Origin: JACCSI01 sp035575715
Lineage (GTDB): Bacteria > Acidobacteriota > Vicinamibacteria > Vicinamibacterales > UBA2999
Length of the DNA: 64,000 nucleotides
Assembly (NCBI GenBank): GCA_035575715.1
Contig: DATLXN010000033.1
Span: 1 to 64,000, forward strand
Direction of reading: 5' to 3'
The notes under the pieces are model-generated. The model saw only the letters and a program-made list of their open reading frames with translations, was not told the origin of the DNA and ran no database searches. Shown here piece after piece: positions 39,547 to 47,955 of the stretch (position 1 is its first letter; the number at the start of each line of letters is the position of its first letter). Made by a program: the position numbers and the translations under genes.

Positions 39547-40851
39547 TCAATTCAACAAGTTAGCGGGATGTTCCGGGGTCGTTTTTGACGCGTCTGGCGG
39601 CGCGTCTAAGGCGTCGTTGTGGACAAGACGTGCACAACCGTCCTGCTCCATTCGCTCCAGCACGTGCGCCAGCCGAACAGGTGTGCTCTTGAGATAAGTG
39701 CTCGTTGTGCTGACGTTTGCGTGTCCCAAAAATGCAGCGACGTCATGGATGCGAGCGGAACTTTCGAGCAATCTCGACGCAAATTCTCGTCGTAGATCGT
39801 GAAATTTCACGCCGTGCACGCCCGACCGCTGGCAGGTGTGTCGCCACGCGGATCTGATCGACCGCACCTGTTCGCCGTCGTCCTCGCCGAAAATATACGC
39901 GTCTTCGGCATGTTCCCGGCCGTCGGGGCCGTGTCGACGCATCCAGAGTTCCGCCCGCAATTTTGAGCCAATCGGGATCGTGCGCCCGTCCCCGGTTTTG
40001 GTTTTCGCACCGGGTAGCACCAGCCATTCTGGTTCGCCCCGATCGTCCCGGCGGATCTGGTGCCATTGCAGGCTCAACAGTTCGCCGACCCGACAGCCGG
40101 TTGAGAGTGCCGCCACGATTAACGATCGCATGTGCGGGCTGGCGTGCGCTAAAAGTCGGGCTTCGTCACCCGGCGCTAAACGCGTGTCCCGTCCCTGCTC
40201 GCACGTTGGATCGAGTCGGATCACCGTTTTTGCGCCGATTTTGAACGGCGTGTCGTTCCGGAAACCGTTTTCAATTGCCCAGTTGCACAGGTGGCGCAGT
40301 CTGGACATCATTCGATTGAGGCCAACGCGGCCGTCTTTTGCGAGCGCTCGGCCACGTCGCAGCGTTTCGCGTTGCCGCCATTCGCGGACAGCTTCAATGT
40401 CGGCTTTCGTGATCTCGTCGAAGGCCTTTTCTTCAAGCCGGATCGTCGTCCCGTTGGCGGCTGGAATTTCGGCGCGTCGCGCCATTGAGATCAGGATCTC
40501 CATTCCCGCTGCGCCGCGTGGTCGACGGGTCGGGATTCGCACAAATTTCAGCAGGTAGTTTTCGGCCACGTCGGCAAATGTCGGCTTCAACGCGATCGCG
40601 GGCCGTGGCGCATTCGGATCGGCGAACGTGCCGGATCGAATTTCGGCGCGCAGAATGTCGCACAATCGCAGCGCTTCGGTTTTCGACGTGGGCCGTGGCT
40701 CGTTGCGGGCGGCGCTCACTTTGTCGAGTGACAATCGGAACGATGTCCCGCGCCAACGGAGATTGAACCACCATGCGTGTGGGCATTTCGGCCAGCTTTT
40801 TTTCGCGCAATCGCAGCGCTTTGAGCACCCATTGTGAGTTATTGTCGGCAT
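39547..40851 (-). CDS. int: Tyrosine-recombinase integrase
   Basis: A 434-residue phage-type integrase that would insert and excise the element. The catalytic set is complete: Arg254 in STGCRVGELLSL, Lys in GAKTKTGDGR (283 or 285), HDLRR with His351 and Arg354, LGHANVS with His377, and the nucleophile Tyr386 in TSTYLKS. A SAM-like core-binding domain covers about 90-200. The N-terminus is unusual: CSKRCDCAKKSWPKCPH, four cysteines within 15 residues, may bind zinc as part of the arm-site DNA-binding domain. It lies 43 bases from the left repeat, as expected for an integrase, and 22 bases after an XRE gene on the same strand. Confidence 0.95.
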   Translation of the reverse strand: MPTITHNGCSKRCDCAKKSWPKCPHAWWFNLRWRGTSFRLSLDKVSAARNEPRPTSKTEALRLCDILRAEIRSGTFADPNAPRPAIALKPTFADVAENYLLKFVRIPTRRPRGAAGMEILISMARRAEIPAANGTTIRLEEKAFDEITKADIEAVREWRQRETLRRGRALAKDGRVGLNRMMSRLRHLCNWAIENGFRNDTPFKIGAKTVIRLDPTCEQGRDTRLAPGDEARLLAHASPHMRSLIVAALSTGCRVGELLSLQWHQIRRDDRGEPEWLVLPGAKTKTGDGRTIPIGSKLRAELWMRRHGPDGREHAEDAYIFGEDDGEQVRSIRSAWRHTCQRSGVHGVKFHDLRREFASRLLESSARIHDVAAFLGHANVSTTSTYLKSTPVRLAHVLERMEQDGCARLVHNDALDAPPDASKTTPEHPANLLN

Positions 40852-40873
40852 CGTCGTCTCCTATGTGAATGGT

Positions 40874-41071
40874 TCACGGTTTGAGCAATTTCGTAACAGG
40901 CACCCGCAGCACTTTCGCGAGCGATTCGAGCAAGTCAACACCGGGTTTCAACTTCTCGTTCTCAATCTTCACAATCGTGACGCGGTGGACTCCGACCAGA
41001 TCCGCGACCTGCTGTTGCGTGAGTCCGCGCCGTTCACGAAGAGTGCGAAGCGTCCTTGCGTTCCACGGCAT
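40874..41071 (-). CDS. XRE family small repressor
   Basis: A 65-residue protein consisting of one helix-turn-helix domain (LRTLRERRGLTQQQVADLVG, then VHRVTIVKIENEKLKPG). It directly precedes the integrase on the same strand and probably regulates it or the element's early genes. Confidence 0.88.
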   Translation of the reverse strand: MPWNARTLRTLRERRGLTQQQVADLVGVHRVTIVKIENEKLKPGVDLLESLAKVLRVPVTKLLKP

Positions 41072-41435
41072 AGCGATTCATTGTAGCTAAAACGCTACGC
41101 CGCGCAAACCCCCCTTATCGTCGTCTTGTACGCGCTCTTGTGCACAAGCGACCCGCTTCCACATGGAATGCTGGCAAATCCGCACGGAGGCACAAGCCAG
41201 AGACGCTACCGTCGGCGTCGAACAACGTCGAGTCCGCCCGGTGCCGATGATGACAACCTTCGGCAGGCCGGGCGGCAAGGTCGCTGCGTGTGTCGGCGTG
41301 ACCAGTTCCCCAACGACCGGGGCACCGATGCGCGCCCAAAGTCACCACGTGGCCCGTGGCGCGACGAGCGCCTGTTTGATGCGCCATTGGGTCGGCGGTG
41401 GCCATGACGCGCGTAGAGGGCGACGTGGCGCGAAC
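41072..41435. other. Element segment without a convincing gene
   Basis: Several open frames exist on both strands, none with a recognised domain or good start. The most protein-like reading is on the minus strand (RIGAPVVGELVTPTHAATLP, then PPGLPKVVIIGTGRT), ending at 41087, but it begins after an in-frame TGA. It could be the remains of a decayed gene between the unknown element gene and the XRE gene. Confidence 0.4.
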
Positions 41436-42057
41436 CTAGCCGATGCGCGCCATCTCTGCGATCCGGTCACTGATATCAGCGGAAGTCGACGACGTGCTGA
41501 CCGGGACAACCGGGGTGATCTTTTCCAAATCAGCGATCAATCCGCCATAAACGATCGTCCAGATCTTTGTCTGCGTTTCGAGATTTTCGAGCAGGCTGAT
41601 CTTGTCCTCAGAAACGCCTTGCCGCTGCGCTCTGGCGCGTGAGGCTTCGGCACGGACGACCGCGTCGATAAACGGCGCGATCGTTGGCACCTTCGAGCCG
41701 GGTGCAAACCGCAGCTGTGGCGGTGCGCCCTCGATCGCCGTAGCCGCAAACGTGTGTTCGGGACCGTCGTTCGTCATCGCCTCGCGATAGATCGATTCAA
41801 CGACCAGTTGATCGAGATCGAGTAGGTTCTCGCGGAATTCGCGCTGACGCTGCTCCTCGACGAGCGCCGCGCTTGGATCGGATTGACGCGGCGCTGATCG
41901 CTGGACGACCTCGCTCAGTGTCGCGGAGGTGCGTTGACTAAGGATCGTCAAATGTGATTCACGCTCATCGACGACCTGACGAATCACCGATCGGATCGCC
42001 TCCGCGTCGCCTGCGCGCAGACCCTGATCGCTCAGGTTGGGATTCTTGGCGCGACGC
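41436..42057 (-). pseudogene. Unknown element protein, C-terminal part (split gene)
   Basis: The part from RRAKNPNLSDQGLRAGD to the stop, about 205 residues, helical and charged (VVDERESHLTILSQRTSATL). Its N-terminus is the fragment at 46068-46171: joining the two at the shared GCGTCGCGC (minus strand) gives one frame of about 238 residues. I do not recognise the family. In the repaired element it follows the small-terminase-like gene with a 17-base overlap, so a packaging-related role is possible but unproven. Upstream of 42057 the open frame continues into an unrelated TPR gene. Confidence 0.7.
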
Positions 42058-42552
42058 TCGCTTTCGGCTGCCCATCCACCACGATGGCGATGAGCGCGCT
42101 CAGCGACGGCCGGCAGCGCCGCGGTGTGAGGCGGTGGTGTCGGACGGCGCTTGCGGAATTTCGGCTGCGCCTGCCCGGCGTCAAGACGCTCGATCCGATC
42201 GAGCATGCCCTGCGCTTCATCGCGGGAGGCGCCGCGATCGAGGGCATCGGCGACCAGTCGGCGCGCGAGGACGACATCGCCGTCGTCAAAAGCGGCGATG
42301 CCTTTGATGGAGCACCGCTTCGGACTGGCGCTGCAGTTCGGCTTGCGCACTGCGCGCCCGCTCGATGTAGGCCCGGGCGCGATCATGCGTGCGGTCGAGA
42401 AAGAGCACGCGAGTCCAGACGTTGATCGCAGGTTCGTATTGGTGGGCGAAGTAGTGATCGAGACCGGCCAGCAGGAGCTGCTCGATTCGCGCGTCGCGCT
42501 CGGTGCCGCTCAGCGCCTCAGCCGGACGCGTGTCGGAACGTAGCGGATCCAT
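42049..42552 (-). pseudogene. TPR-like protein gene, truncated and frameshifted
   Basis: From ATG 42552: a tetratricopeptide-like start (LLLAGLDHYFAHQYEPAINV, then WTRVLFLDRTHDRARAYIER). The frame then stops near 42286 and continues one frame over as GIAAFDDGDVVLARRLVADA, a second repeat-like helix pair. The shift lies at the TTT of 42303-42305 (one base too many or two too few). The gene is cut after about 165 codons at the 9-mer of 42049-42057, where element sequence begins. Function unknown. Confidence 0.7.
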
Positions 42553-42553
42553 G

Positions 42554-42581
42554 GGTGCTCAGTGCTCGGTGCTGAGTGCGG
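42554..42581. repeat. Short heptamer array related to the one at 25061
   Basis: GGTGCTC, AGTGCTC, GGTGCTG and AGTGCGG in tandem, followed by the related GTGCCAGTGCG. The unit RGTGCNN is the same as in the palindromic array at 25061-25184. It sits immediately before the start codon of the TPR-like gene. Confidence 0.75.
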
Positions 42582-42667
42582 GTGCCAGTGCGTTGTGCCG
42601 ACTGCCCAAACTGGCGACGATTATAACCGCTCTGAGCTTCTTGCTTTCGTCTTCGTTTCATTCCCCT

Positions 42668-42703
42668 AAAACAGAAAAGGCGGGACACCCGAGATGTCCC
42701 GCC
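42668..42703 (-). terminator. Rho-independent terminator of the TonB receptor gene
   Basis: A perfect nine-base stem (GGCGGGACA/TGTCCCGCC, 42679-42703) with a seven-base loop. On the minus strand it is followed by TTTTCTGTTTT (42668-42678). It lies about 130 bases beyond the receptor's stop. Confidence 0.85.
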
Positions 42704-42834
42704 CTTCCCTACCGCGCCTTGAGGCGCGGCCCTTACCGAGCTAAACGAGGCCTACCGAACGCCCTTCGACGATGCTCAGGGTGACCTGAGGTTCTCGAAG
42801 GTCGAAGTGAGGCCTACGCGCGAAGCGCACCGCC

Positions 42835-45600
42835 CTAGAAGCGGTAGATCAGCGAGAAGCGGTAACGACGCGGCAGCACGAACTGGCCGCGAGCGCTGGC
42901 CTTGCCGTAATTGTTGATCGCCGTTGTGCACGCGGCGTTGGCGGCAACCCCGCAGAATGCCGTGTTGCTCGTCGAAATCTTCTCCTCGTTATTGAGCAGG
43001 TTGAAGATTTCCGCCTTGAATCCAGCTTGATTTGAGCCGGCAATGCGCCACGTCGCTTCCGTCGAAAAGTCGGTGACATTCAGCAACCCAGGCAACTGGA
43101 ATGAGCCAATGGCCTCGTAGGCGTAGGTGGCGGTTCGGCCGGCGCTAGTGGTCGTTCCGGGACGGAGCACCGTCAACGGTCGCACGCGATCGAAACGCGC
43201 CTTGGAGATCAAGTCGGTGATCACGCCGAGCGTGACATTGACTGGACCGATTGGCTGCACATACGCCCCCGCGAACTTGAAGTTATGCGGGCGGTCGTAG
43301 CTCGGACGGCCGTACTTGTTCGCACCGTTGTTCACCTCGGCGCACGGAATAGTGCCGATGGTCGGGTCCAACGCCGTCGTGCACTGGGCATCGAGGTAGT
43401 CTCCGAGCGAGGAGAAGTTGTTGGCGAAGTGATTGCCTTCGGTGCGCGAGTAAGTATAGCTGGCCTGAGCATTCCATCGGTTGGAGAACCGCTTGTCCAA
43501 CGTCAGCTGCACTCCACGATAGGATCGCTCGGCGACATCGTAATTGACGACTTCGCGATTTAGCGATCCATCCGGACGGAACGTGTAGATGTCATCGATC
43601 AAGTTGCCCCATTCACGGCTGACGAATCGAACCCCCGCGCCAAGCGAGCGGCCAAACTGGCGCTGCGCGCCAATCGTGAACTCGTCCATGTGCGATGGCT
43701 TTAATTCTGCGGGCGGTGCAAAGTCGGATGCGCCGACACGAATCGCGCGGGTGAACTCGTACTCACGACCGTTGAAAGAGAACAGATCGTAGTTCTGTTG
43801 CTGTGGCACTGCCGCAAACGCGTCGGAGAAACCCTGCAAGATGCTGGCATGGTAGCGGCCATAGCTACTCGTGAGGAGCGTCTTGCCGTCGCCCGCCAGA
43901 TCGTAGGTCGCTGAGAGGCGCGGCGCAACCACGCTGGTGCCAACGGTGTCGGCACCAACGTCGCTCGTGCCTGTCTGGTTCTCGACGCGCAATCCCGCCT
44001 CGACGAAGAAGCGGTTCGTCACCTGAATCTTGTCTCGCGCGTAGAGTGACATGATCTTGCCTTCCGATGTCGACGCACCGGTCTGGTAGTCCTCGCGTTC
44101 GAACGGTACGAGCGTGCTTGCCCCCTGGTTGTAGGATTGCGCAGTGTATAACTGAGCATTCGGATATTGGAACAGCGCGCTGGATTCGAGATTTTGGAAG
44201 TCGAAGCCTACCTTGATGTCGTGGCTACGGCCCCCAGGCGTCAGAAACCAATTGCTTGCGGCATTGAACTGCTGGCGCGGACGCTGAACGAAGCCGTCGA
44301 ACGTCGCGCCATTGTAGTACCTGTTCTCAGCGAGGCTGAACACCGGTGCGTTGGCCAGCCGTCCACTGGTTTCGAAGGTCGTAACCGTAATGAGCGACGA
44401 GTAATCCGCGAATGCCGCTTCGACTGACCAGTTGTCGCGCAGCACGCCGCTATATTGCGCTGCCCAATTCGTGGCGTTCTGGCTTTGCGCGGTGAGTGCC
44501 TCGCGCTCGCCTGCGGCGTTGCCCCAATAATCGATCACGAACCCGTCAGTTGGCGAGCGGTAGTACTTCAGCCACGCCGTATGCCCTTCCGCCACCTGCA
44601 CGGTGCCGCGGACGTTCGCGAACTTCGACTCCGAGGTTTGCTGAAAGTCTTCCGGGATCTGGCCCACCGTCTGTCGCTGCGGTGTCGTGTTCTCCTGCAG
44701 TTCATATGTACCGAAGAACCACGCGCGATTCCGCCAAATGGGACCGCCGCCCGTGAACGAGTAGATCGGGTTGATCTGGTCGAACTTGACGCGTTCCAAG
44801 GACGTGTCGTTCACTTCGCTCCTCGTGGTGTTCTGCCTGTCCCAATCGTCGTTGACGAAAATGTACTTCGCCGAACCTTCGAACCGGTTGGTGCCCGACT
44901 TCGTCACGACATTGACGATCGCACCCTGCGCGCGGCCATATTCGGCCCCGATCGCGGAGGTCAGGACACTCACTTCCTGAATGGCTTCGAAGTTCAGGTT
45001 GGTGCCGAACGTGCCGGTGGTTGGATCGGTCGTGTCGACCGAGTCGATGTTGAACTGATTGTTGCTGCTCAGCGCACCGAGCGCATTGACGTTACCGGAA
45101 CCCACCACGCCAGGGGCCGCACCCACCAAGGCCTGATAGCTTCGCCCCACCGGAAGTTTCTCGAATTCATCGCGGCTGAGGCGGGTGGTCTGCGTGACGG
45201 TCGTTGCGTCCACGATGGGCGTCGCGCCCGTGACCACCACCGTATCGGTGAGTGCGCCGACTTTCATGTCGAATGACACGCTCGTCGTTCGGTCCATTTC
45301 CACGAGGTTGTCGCTCGCTTGCGCCGTTTCAAAGCCTTGAAGCGTGGCATCGATCCGATACGGACCAATCGGCACCGCCGGAAACAGGTAGTGGCCGGTC
45401 TCGTCAGAAACGGTTGACCGCGAGAAACCACGATCTTGACTGGTGATGGTTACTGTCACACCGGGCAATACTCCTCCCGTTGCGTCCTTGATCTCACCGC
45501 TGATCGTCCCGGTCTGGGCCGACTGGGCAAAGGTGGGGGCCGCCGCCATCGCCATCAGCATGGTCGCGACCAGCACGCGGCGGGTCAAAATCCTAAACAT
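42835..45600 (-). CDS. TonB-dependent receptor with carboxypeptidase-regulatory domain
   Basis: A 921-residue outer-membrane receptor, intact. From ATG 45600 (GGAGAGAGGAC upstream) it has a signal peptide (FRILTRRVLVATMLMAMAAA), a carboxypeptidase-regulatory domain (GTISGEIKDATGGVLPGVTV), a plug domain (LSRDEFEKLPVGRSYQALVG; VNVVTKSGTNRFEGSAKYIF) and a long barrel with EIFNLLNNEE near the end, closing in YRFSLIYRF. The ligand is unknown. It is a passenger inside the mobile element but has the codon style of the host chromosome and its own terminator, flanked by fragments of ordinary chromosomal genes. Confidence 0.93.
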   Translation of the reverse strand: MFRILTRRVLVATMLMAMAAAPTFAQSAQTGTISGEIKDATGGVLPGVTVTITSQDRGFSRSTVSDETGHYLFPAVPIGPYRIDATLQGFETAQASDNLVEMDRTTSVSFDMKVGALTDTVVVTGATPIVDATTVTQTTRLSRDEFEKLPVGRSYQALVGAAPGVVGSGNVNALGALSSNNQFNIDSVDTTDPTTGTFGTNLNFEAIQEVSVLTSAIGAEYGRAQGAIVNVVTKSGTNRFEGSAKYIFVNDDWDRQNTTRSEVNDTSLERVKFDQINPIYSFTGGGPIWRNRAWFFGTYELQENTTPQRQTVGQIPEDFQQTSESKFANVRGTVQVAEGHTAWLKYYRSPTDGFVIDYWGNAAGEREALTAQSQNATNWAAQYSGVLRDNWSVEAAFADYSSLITVTTFETSGRLANAPVFSLAENRYYNGATFDGFVQRPRQQFNAASNWFLTPGGRSHDIKVGFDFQNLESSALFQYPNAQLYTAQSYNQGASTLVPFEREDYQTGASTSEGKIMSLYARDKIQVTNRFFVEAGLRVENQTGTSDVGADTVGTSVVAPRLSATYDLAGDGKTLLTSSYGRYHASILQGFSDAFAAVPQQQNYDLFSFNGREYEFTRAIRVGASDFAPPAELKPSHMDEFTIGAQRQFGRSLGAGVRFVSREWGNLIDDIYTFRPDGSLNREVVNYDVAERSYRGVQLTLDKRFSNRWNAQASYTYSRTEGNHFANNFSSLGDYLDAQCTTALDPTIGTIPCAEVNNGANKYGRPSYDRPHNFKFAGAYVQPIGPVNVTLGVITDLISKARFDRVRPLTVLRPGTTTSAGRTATYAYEAIGSFQLPGLLNVTDFSTEATWRIAGSNQAGFKAEIFNLLNNEEKISTSNTAFCGVAANAACTTAINNYGKASARGQFVLPRRYRFSLIYRF

Positions 45601-45988
45601 GTTTCGTCCTCTCTCCTTCACGCAGAGACTCAACCTCTGCTTCAAATCGAACTAGTTGGCAATCCCCTACCGTAGCCGAATCCCTACGTTTCGTCACGCC
45701 AAAACCGAGTTCGAACCCAGTAGACACAAGTTTGGTACCACAATACGAATCGGCAAAATGTGCAAAATTGTTAATAAATTTGATGTTTTTAAGACGCAAT
45801 ACGGCTGAGCCGGTGGGCGAATTCAACCGGGTGGATTTTGAACTACGGTTCAGTGAATACGGGCAGGTAGGCGGGTAGGCGGGTAGGGAGTCACCCGCTA
45901 GCGCATTCCTGCTTACCCGCCCACCTGCCCACCCGCCACCGCATTACCTGCTTACCTGCCCACCTGCCCACCCGCTACTCTTTCTGAC
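45601..45988. other. Intergenic region: receptor leader and repeats
   Basis: A gap of 388 bases between the divergent TonB receptor and formiminotransferase fragment. The part 45740-45800 is AT-rich (AAAATTGTTAATAAATTTGATG) and probably holds the receptor's promoter, though no clear -35/-10 pair stands out. The rest (45861-45980) is repeat sequence. Confidence 0.5.
45861..45975. repeat. Octamer tract and 29-base direct repeat
   Basis: GGCAGGTA and GGCGGGTA units repeat with period eight at 45862-45888. A 29-base unit beginning CCTGCTTACC and ending CACCCGC is present at 45908-45936 and 45947-45975 with one mismatch; it is largely complementary to the first tract, so hairpins are possible. 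Confidence 0.85.
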
Positions 45989-46076
45989 ATGGCCATTGTC
46001 GAATGCATCCCCAATCTCAGTGAAGGACAGCGACCAGAAGCGATAGCGACGATCGCCGACGCGTTGCGCGCGACGC
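45989..46076 (+). pseudogene. Glutamate formiminotransferase, N-terminal fragment
   Basis: ATG 45989 begins MAIVECIPNLSEG, then QRPEAIATIADALRA, the conserved start of formimidoyltransferases (histidine degradation / folate metabolism). The similarity stops after about 28 codons exactly at the 9-mer junction; the continuing frame is antisense to element genes and ends soon. It marks one end of the chromosomal slice. Confidence 0.75.
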
Positions 46077-46171
46077 AGCAGTTCGCCGTAAATTTCGAGC
46101 AATTCCGTCGCGAGTCGCAAACGATGTTCGCGATCGGTGCCGGTGCGAGTGTCGTCATTCGGTGATGTCAT
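46068..46171 (-). pseudogene. Unknown element protein, N-terminal part (split gene)
   Basis: ATG 46171 begins MTSPNDDTRTGTDREH, then LRLATELLEIYGELLRRA; the start overlaps the end of the small-terminase-like gene by 17 bases. After codon 35 the sequence becomes antisense of the formiminotransferase fragment. Its continuation lies at 42057-41436, in frame across the shared 9-mer. Confidence 0.7.
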
Positions 46172-46688
46172 GGCTTTTCCCTTCAAGCGATCGGTGCTGT
46201 TCCTTGGCGGCCAATTGATACGCGGCGTTTGTCAGCCCGCGCAGGTGTTCGGCAAACGCGGCGGCGTCGAGTGCGCGCAAGTCTGTCGAGTCAACAATTT
46301 CGAGCTTCTCAACCGGGCGCAGCGAATTGCGATCGAGGAGATCGCGTGCTGCTGCGAACCTGATCGCGGGCGGCACCTTCGCGTCGAGCAATTCGCCGAG
46401 CGTCGCGACAGCGCGCGTGGCGAGCACCCGGATCTGATCCTTCGCTTCCTCGAAGGCGGCGCGATGGGCCGCGTCGAATGCCGCGCGGAATTCAACGTCA
46501 CACTTTAACCACTCGCGCAGCGTTTTCTCATTGACGCCTGCACGAGTGGCCGCGTGTTTGATCGACGATGCCGTTAACAGTGCGACGATCGCGCGTTCGC
46601 GCAGAGCGAGCGGTTTTCGGCCGTGGCCTACGCGGACTTCTGCGGCGTTCTGCGGGCGGCGGCGTGCTGCGCGGTTCGCGTTAGCCAC
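46155..46688 (-). CDS. Small-terminase-like helix-turn-helix protein
   Basis: A 177-residue protein starting at GTG 46688. The segment RERAIVALLTASSIKHAATR followed by AGVNEKTLREWLK (about residues 30-62) is a helix-turn-helix of the kind found in phage terminase small subunits and phBC6A51-type DNA-binding proteins. The remainder is helical, with an acidic C-terminus. Phage satellites such as PICIs often carry their own small terminase to redirect packaging; this role is an inference from fold and position. Its start overlaps the primase stop by eight bases. Confidence 0.65.
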   Translation of the reverse strand: MANANRAARRRPQNAAEVRVGHGRKPLALRERAIVALLTASSIKHAATRAGVNEKTLREWLKCDVEFRAAFDAAHRAAFEEAKDQIRVLATRAVATLGELLDAKVPPAIRFAAARDLLDRNSLRPVEKLEIVDSTDLRALDAAAFAEHLRGLTNAAYQLAAKEQHRSLEGKSHDITE

Positions 46689-47733
46689 GGACCCACTCGG
46701 CTTCGGCGTGCCAAACCACGCCCGGCCGCGTCCACAGCGGCGCGAATTGCGGCTTGGGTGTACCCGGCAGTGTACGCATCCGTGGCCGCCGCGCGTGTTC
46801 TGGCGGGTTTAGGCTAATGAACACGTGCTGCTCAGGCTGGTCAGCGTGCTGGTCGGCACTGCCGGACGGTTGCGCGCCCTGGAGGGCGCGCAGACGCTGC
46901 CGGTAACGCTTCGAGCGGGCGCGGTCGGCGTGGCGGCGTGCATCGCGACGGCGCTCGGCGTCGAGTGCCGGATGCCAGAACGGCGTGGCCTCGATCGCGT
47001 TGACCAGATCGCTGAGGCTGCGACCAGTGGCGAGGTAGTCGACCACGTCGCCGCCTGCTGGAATGCCGTCCAGAGGCACCAGTTTGACCGCCAGCGCGTT
47101 TGCGAAGCAGGACGCGGCGATGCGTTTGGCGTGCCGGTGGCCGCTGGCGTCAAGGTCAGGCAGCACGGCGATCTGAGGACAGCCGGACTGCGCCAGCACG
47201 GTCGTCCACTCATCCTGCCACGAGCTGGCACCGTTCGGCGGACACGTCGCCCTGACGCCCAGTGTGGTCAGCCGGTCAACCGCTTTCTCACCTTCGACGA
47301 TCACGATCTGCGCTGCGCCGGTCAGTGCCTGCGCGCGATATAGACCCGGCTGCATGTTCTGCAGTGAGTAGCGCCAGCGGGCACCATCGCGGACGCGCCA
47401 GCGAAACCCTTTCGGGTCAAGCCGCACCTTCTCAACACCGTTGCCGTAGTCATATGTTGCTTCGATCGTCGGCCTGATGCGTGACCGGTCGGCGTAGCTA
47501 CTGCTCGAATCGAACAGATCGCCCATCGTCAGACCCAGCACGCGGACCACGTCGGTCGTCCTGCACCCGGCAAAACAGCGGACCAGCGTACGGTCGTCTT
47601 TTCGTGTGACGCTGAGCGAGGGCCGCCGATCGCGATGCGCGGGACAGGTGTACCGCGCCCGGTTGGCACCAGTGGCCTGCACGCGGCAACCATGGTTCCG
47701 TAGCGCAGCGGTGACGCGTTCGAAGCTGCTCAT
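46681..47733 (-). CDS. CHC2 zinc-finger / Toprim primase
   Basis: A 350-residue DNA primase-type protein. The N-terminal zinc finger is complete: YTCPAHRDRRPSLSV near residue 28, and VRCFAGC near 52. The Toprim domain has IVIVEGEKAVDRL (catalytic Glu) near 145 and AVLPDLDASGHRHA (DxD) near 190. The last 100 residues are basic, then disordered. No helicase domain is attached, so it would rely on another helicase. The ATG is directly adjacent to the excisionase stop (TAGATG). It probably initiates replication of the element. Confidence 0.88.
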   Translation of the reverse strand: MSSFERVTAALRNHGCRVQATGANRARYTCPAHRDRRPSLSVTRKDDRTLVRCFAGCRTTDVVRVLGLTMGDLFDSSSSYADRSRIRPTIEATYDYGNGVEKVRLDPKGFRWRVRDGARWRYSLQNMQPGLYRAQALTGAAQIVIVEGEKAVDRLTTLGVRATCPPNGASSWQDEWTTVLAQSGCPQIAVLPDLDASGHRHAKRIAASCFANALAVKLVPLDGIPAGGDVVDYLATGRSLSDLVNAIEATPFWHPALDAERRRDARRHADRARSKRYRQRLRALQGAQPSGSADQHADQPEQHVFISLNPPEHARRPRMRTLPGTPKPQFAPLWTRPGVVWHAEAEWVRG

Positions 47734-47955
47734 CTACCGGCGTCGCTCCACTTCGACCGGCGTCGAGGTTGCTTCCATATATTCGTCCAACCATGACCGC
47801 CGAATGCGGATGGCTGTGCGCCCGGAGACTCGGGCGGCGCGAAGCGCTCCGGCTTTGATCGCCCGGCGCAATGTCGCGGTGTGCACACTCAGGTAGGTGG
47901 CCGCATCCGTCGCGGTCAGCCACGGATCATCGCCGGGTGAAGGGTTAGTAACCAT
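47734..47955 (-). CDS. Excisionase / AlpA-type helix-turn-helix protein
   Basis: A 73-residue winged-helix protein of the excisionase (MerR-like) family: WLTATDAATYLSVHTATLRR, then AIKAGALRAARVSGRT and a C-terminal SWLDEYME. ATG 47955 is chosen as start; the frame is open upstream but overlaps the XRE gene. Such proteins direct excision or activate the integrase gene. Confidence 0.8.
   Translation of the reverse strand: MVTNPSPGDDPWLTATDAATYLSVHTATLRRAIKAGALRAARVSGRTAIRIRRSWLDEYMEATSTPVEVERRR

Larger units (their letters stand above)
42049..46076. other. Four-kilobase chromosomal slice inserted in the element
   Basis: Contains a TPR-type gene truncated at its 3' side, an intact TonB receptor and only the first 28 codons of a formiminotransferase gene. 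None belong to a phage satellite. Both ends coincide with the 9-mer GCGCGACGC (42049-42057 and 46068-46076), and removing one copy plus the interior fuses the element's unknown gene in frame. No transposase and no terminal inverted repeats are seen. Confidence 0.8.

Noticed and set aside
39504..39550. N-terminal extension of the Omp85 gene (CGREDLNLH... reading)
   Set aside because: This is a translation of the tRNA-like remnant in the element, in a frame unrelated to the signal peptide.
41163..41642. Plus-strand open frame in the element
   Set aside because: Overlaps the real minus-strand gene end, with low-quality composition and no domain.
42049..46076. Insertion sequence or composite transposon
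   Set aside because: No transposase, and the segment ends show no inverted repeats; both terminal genes are truncated ordinary genes.
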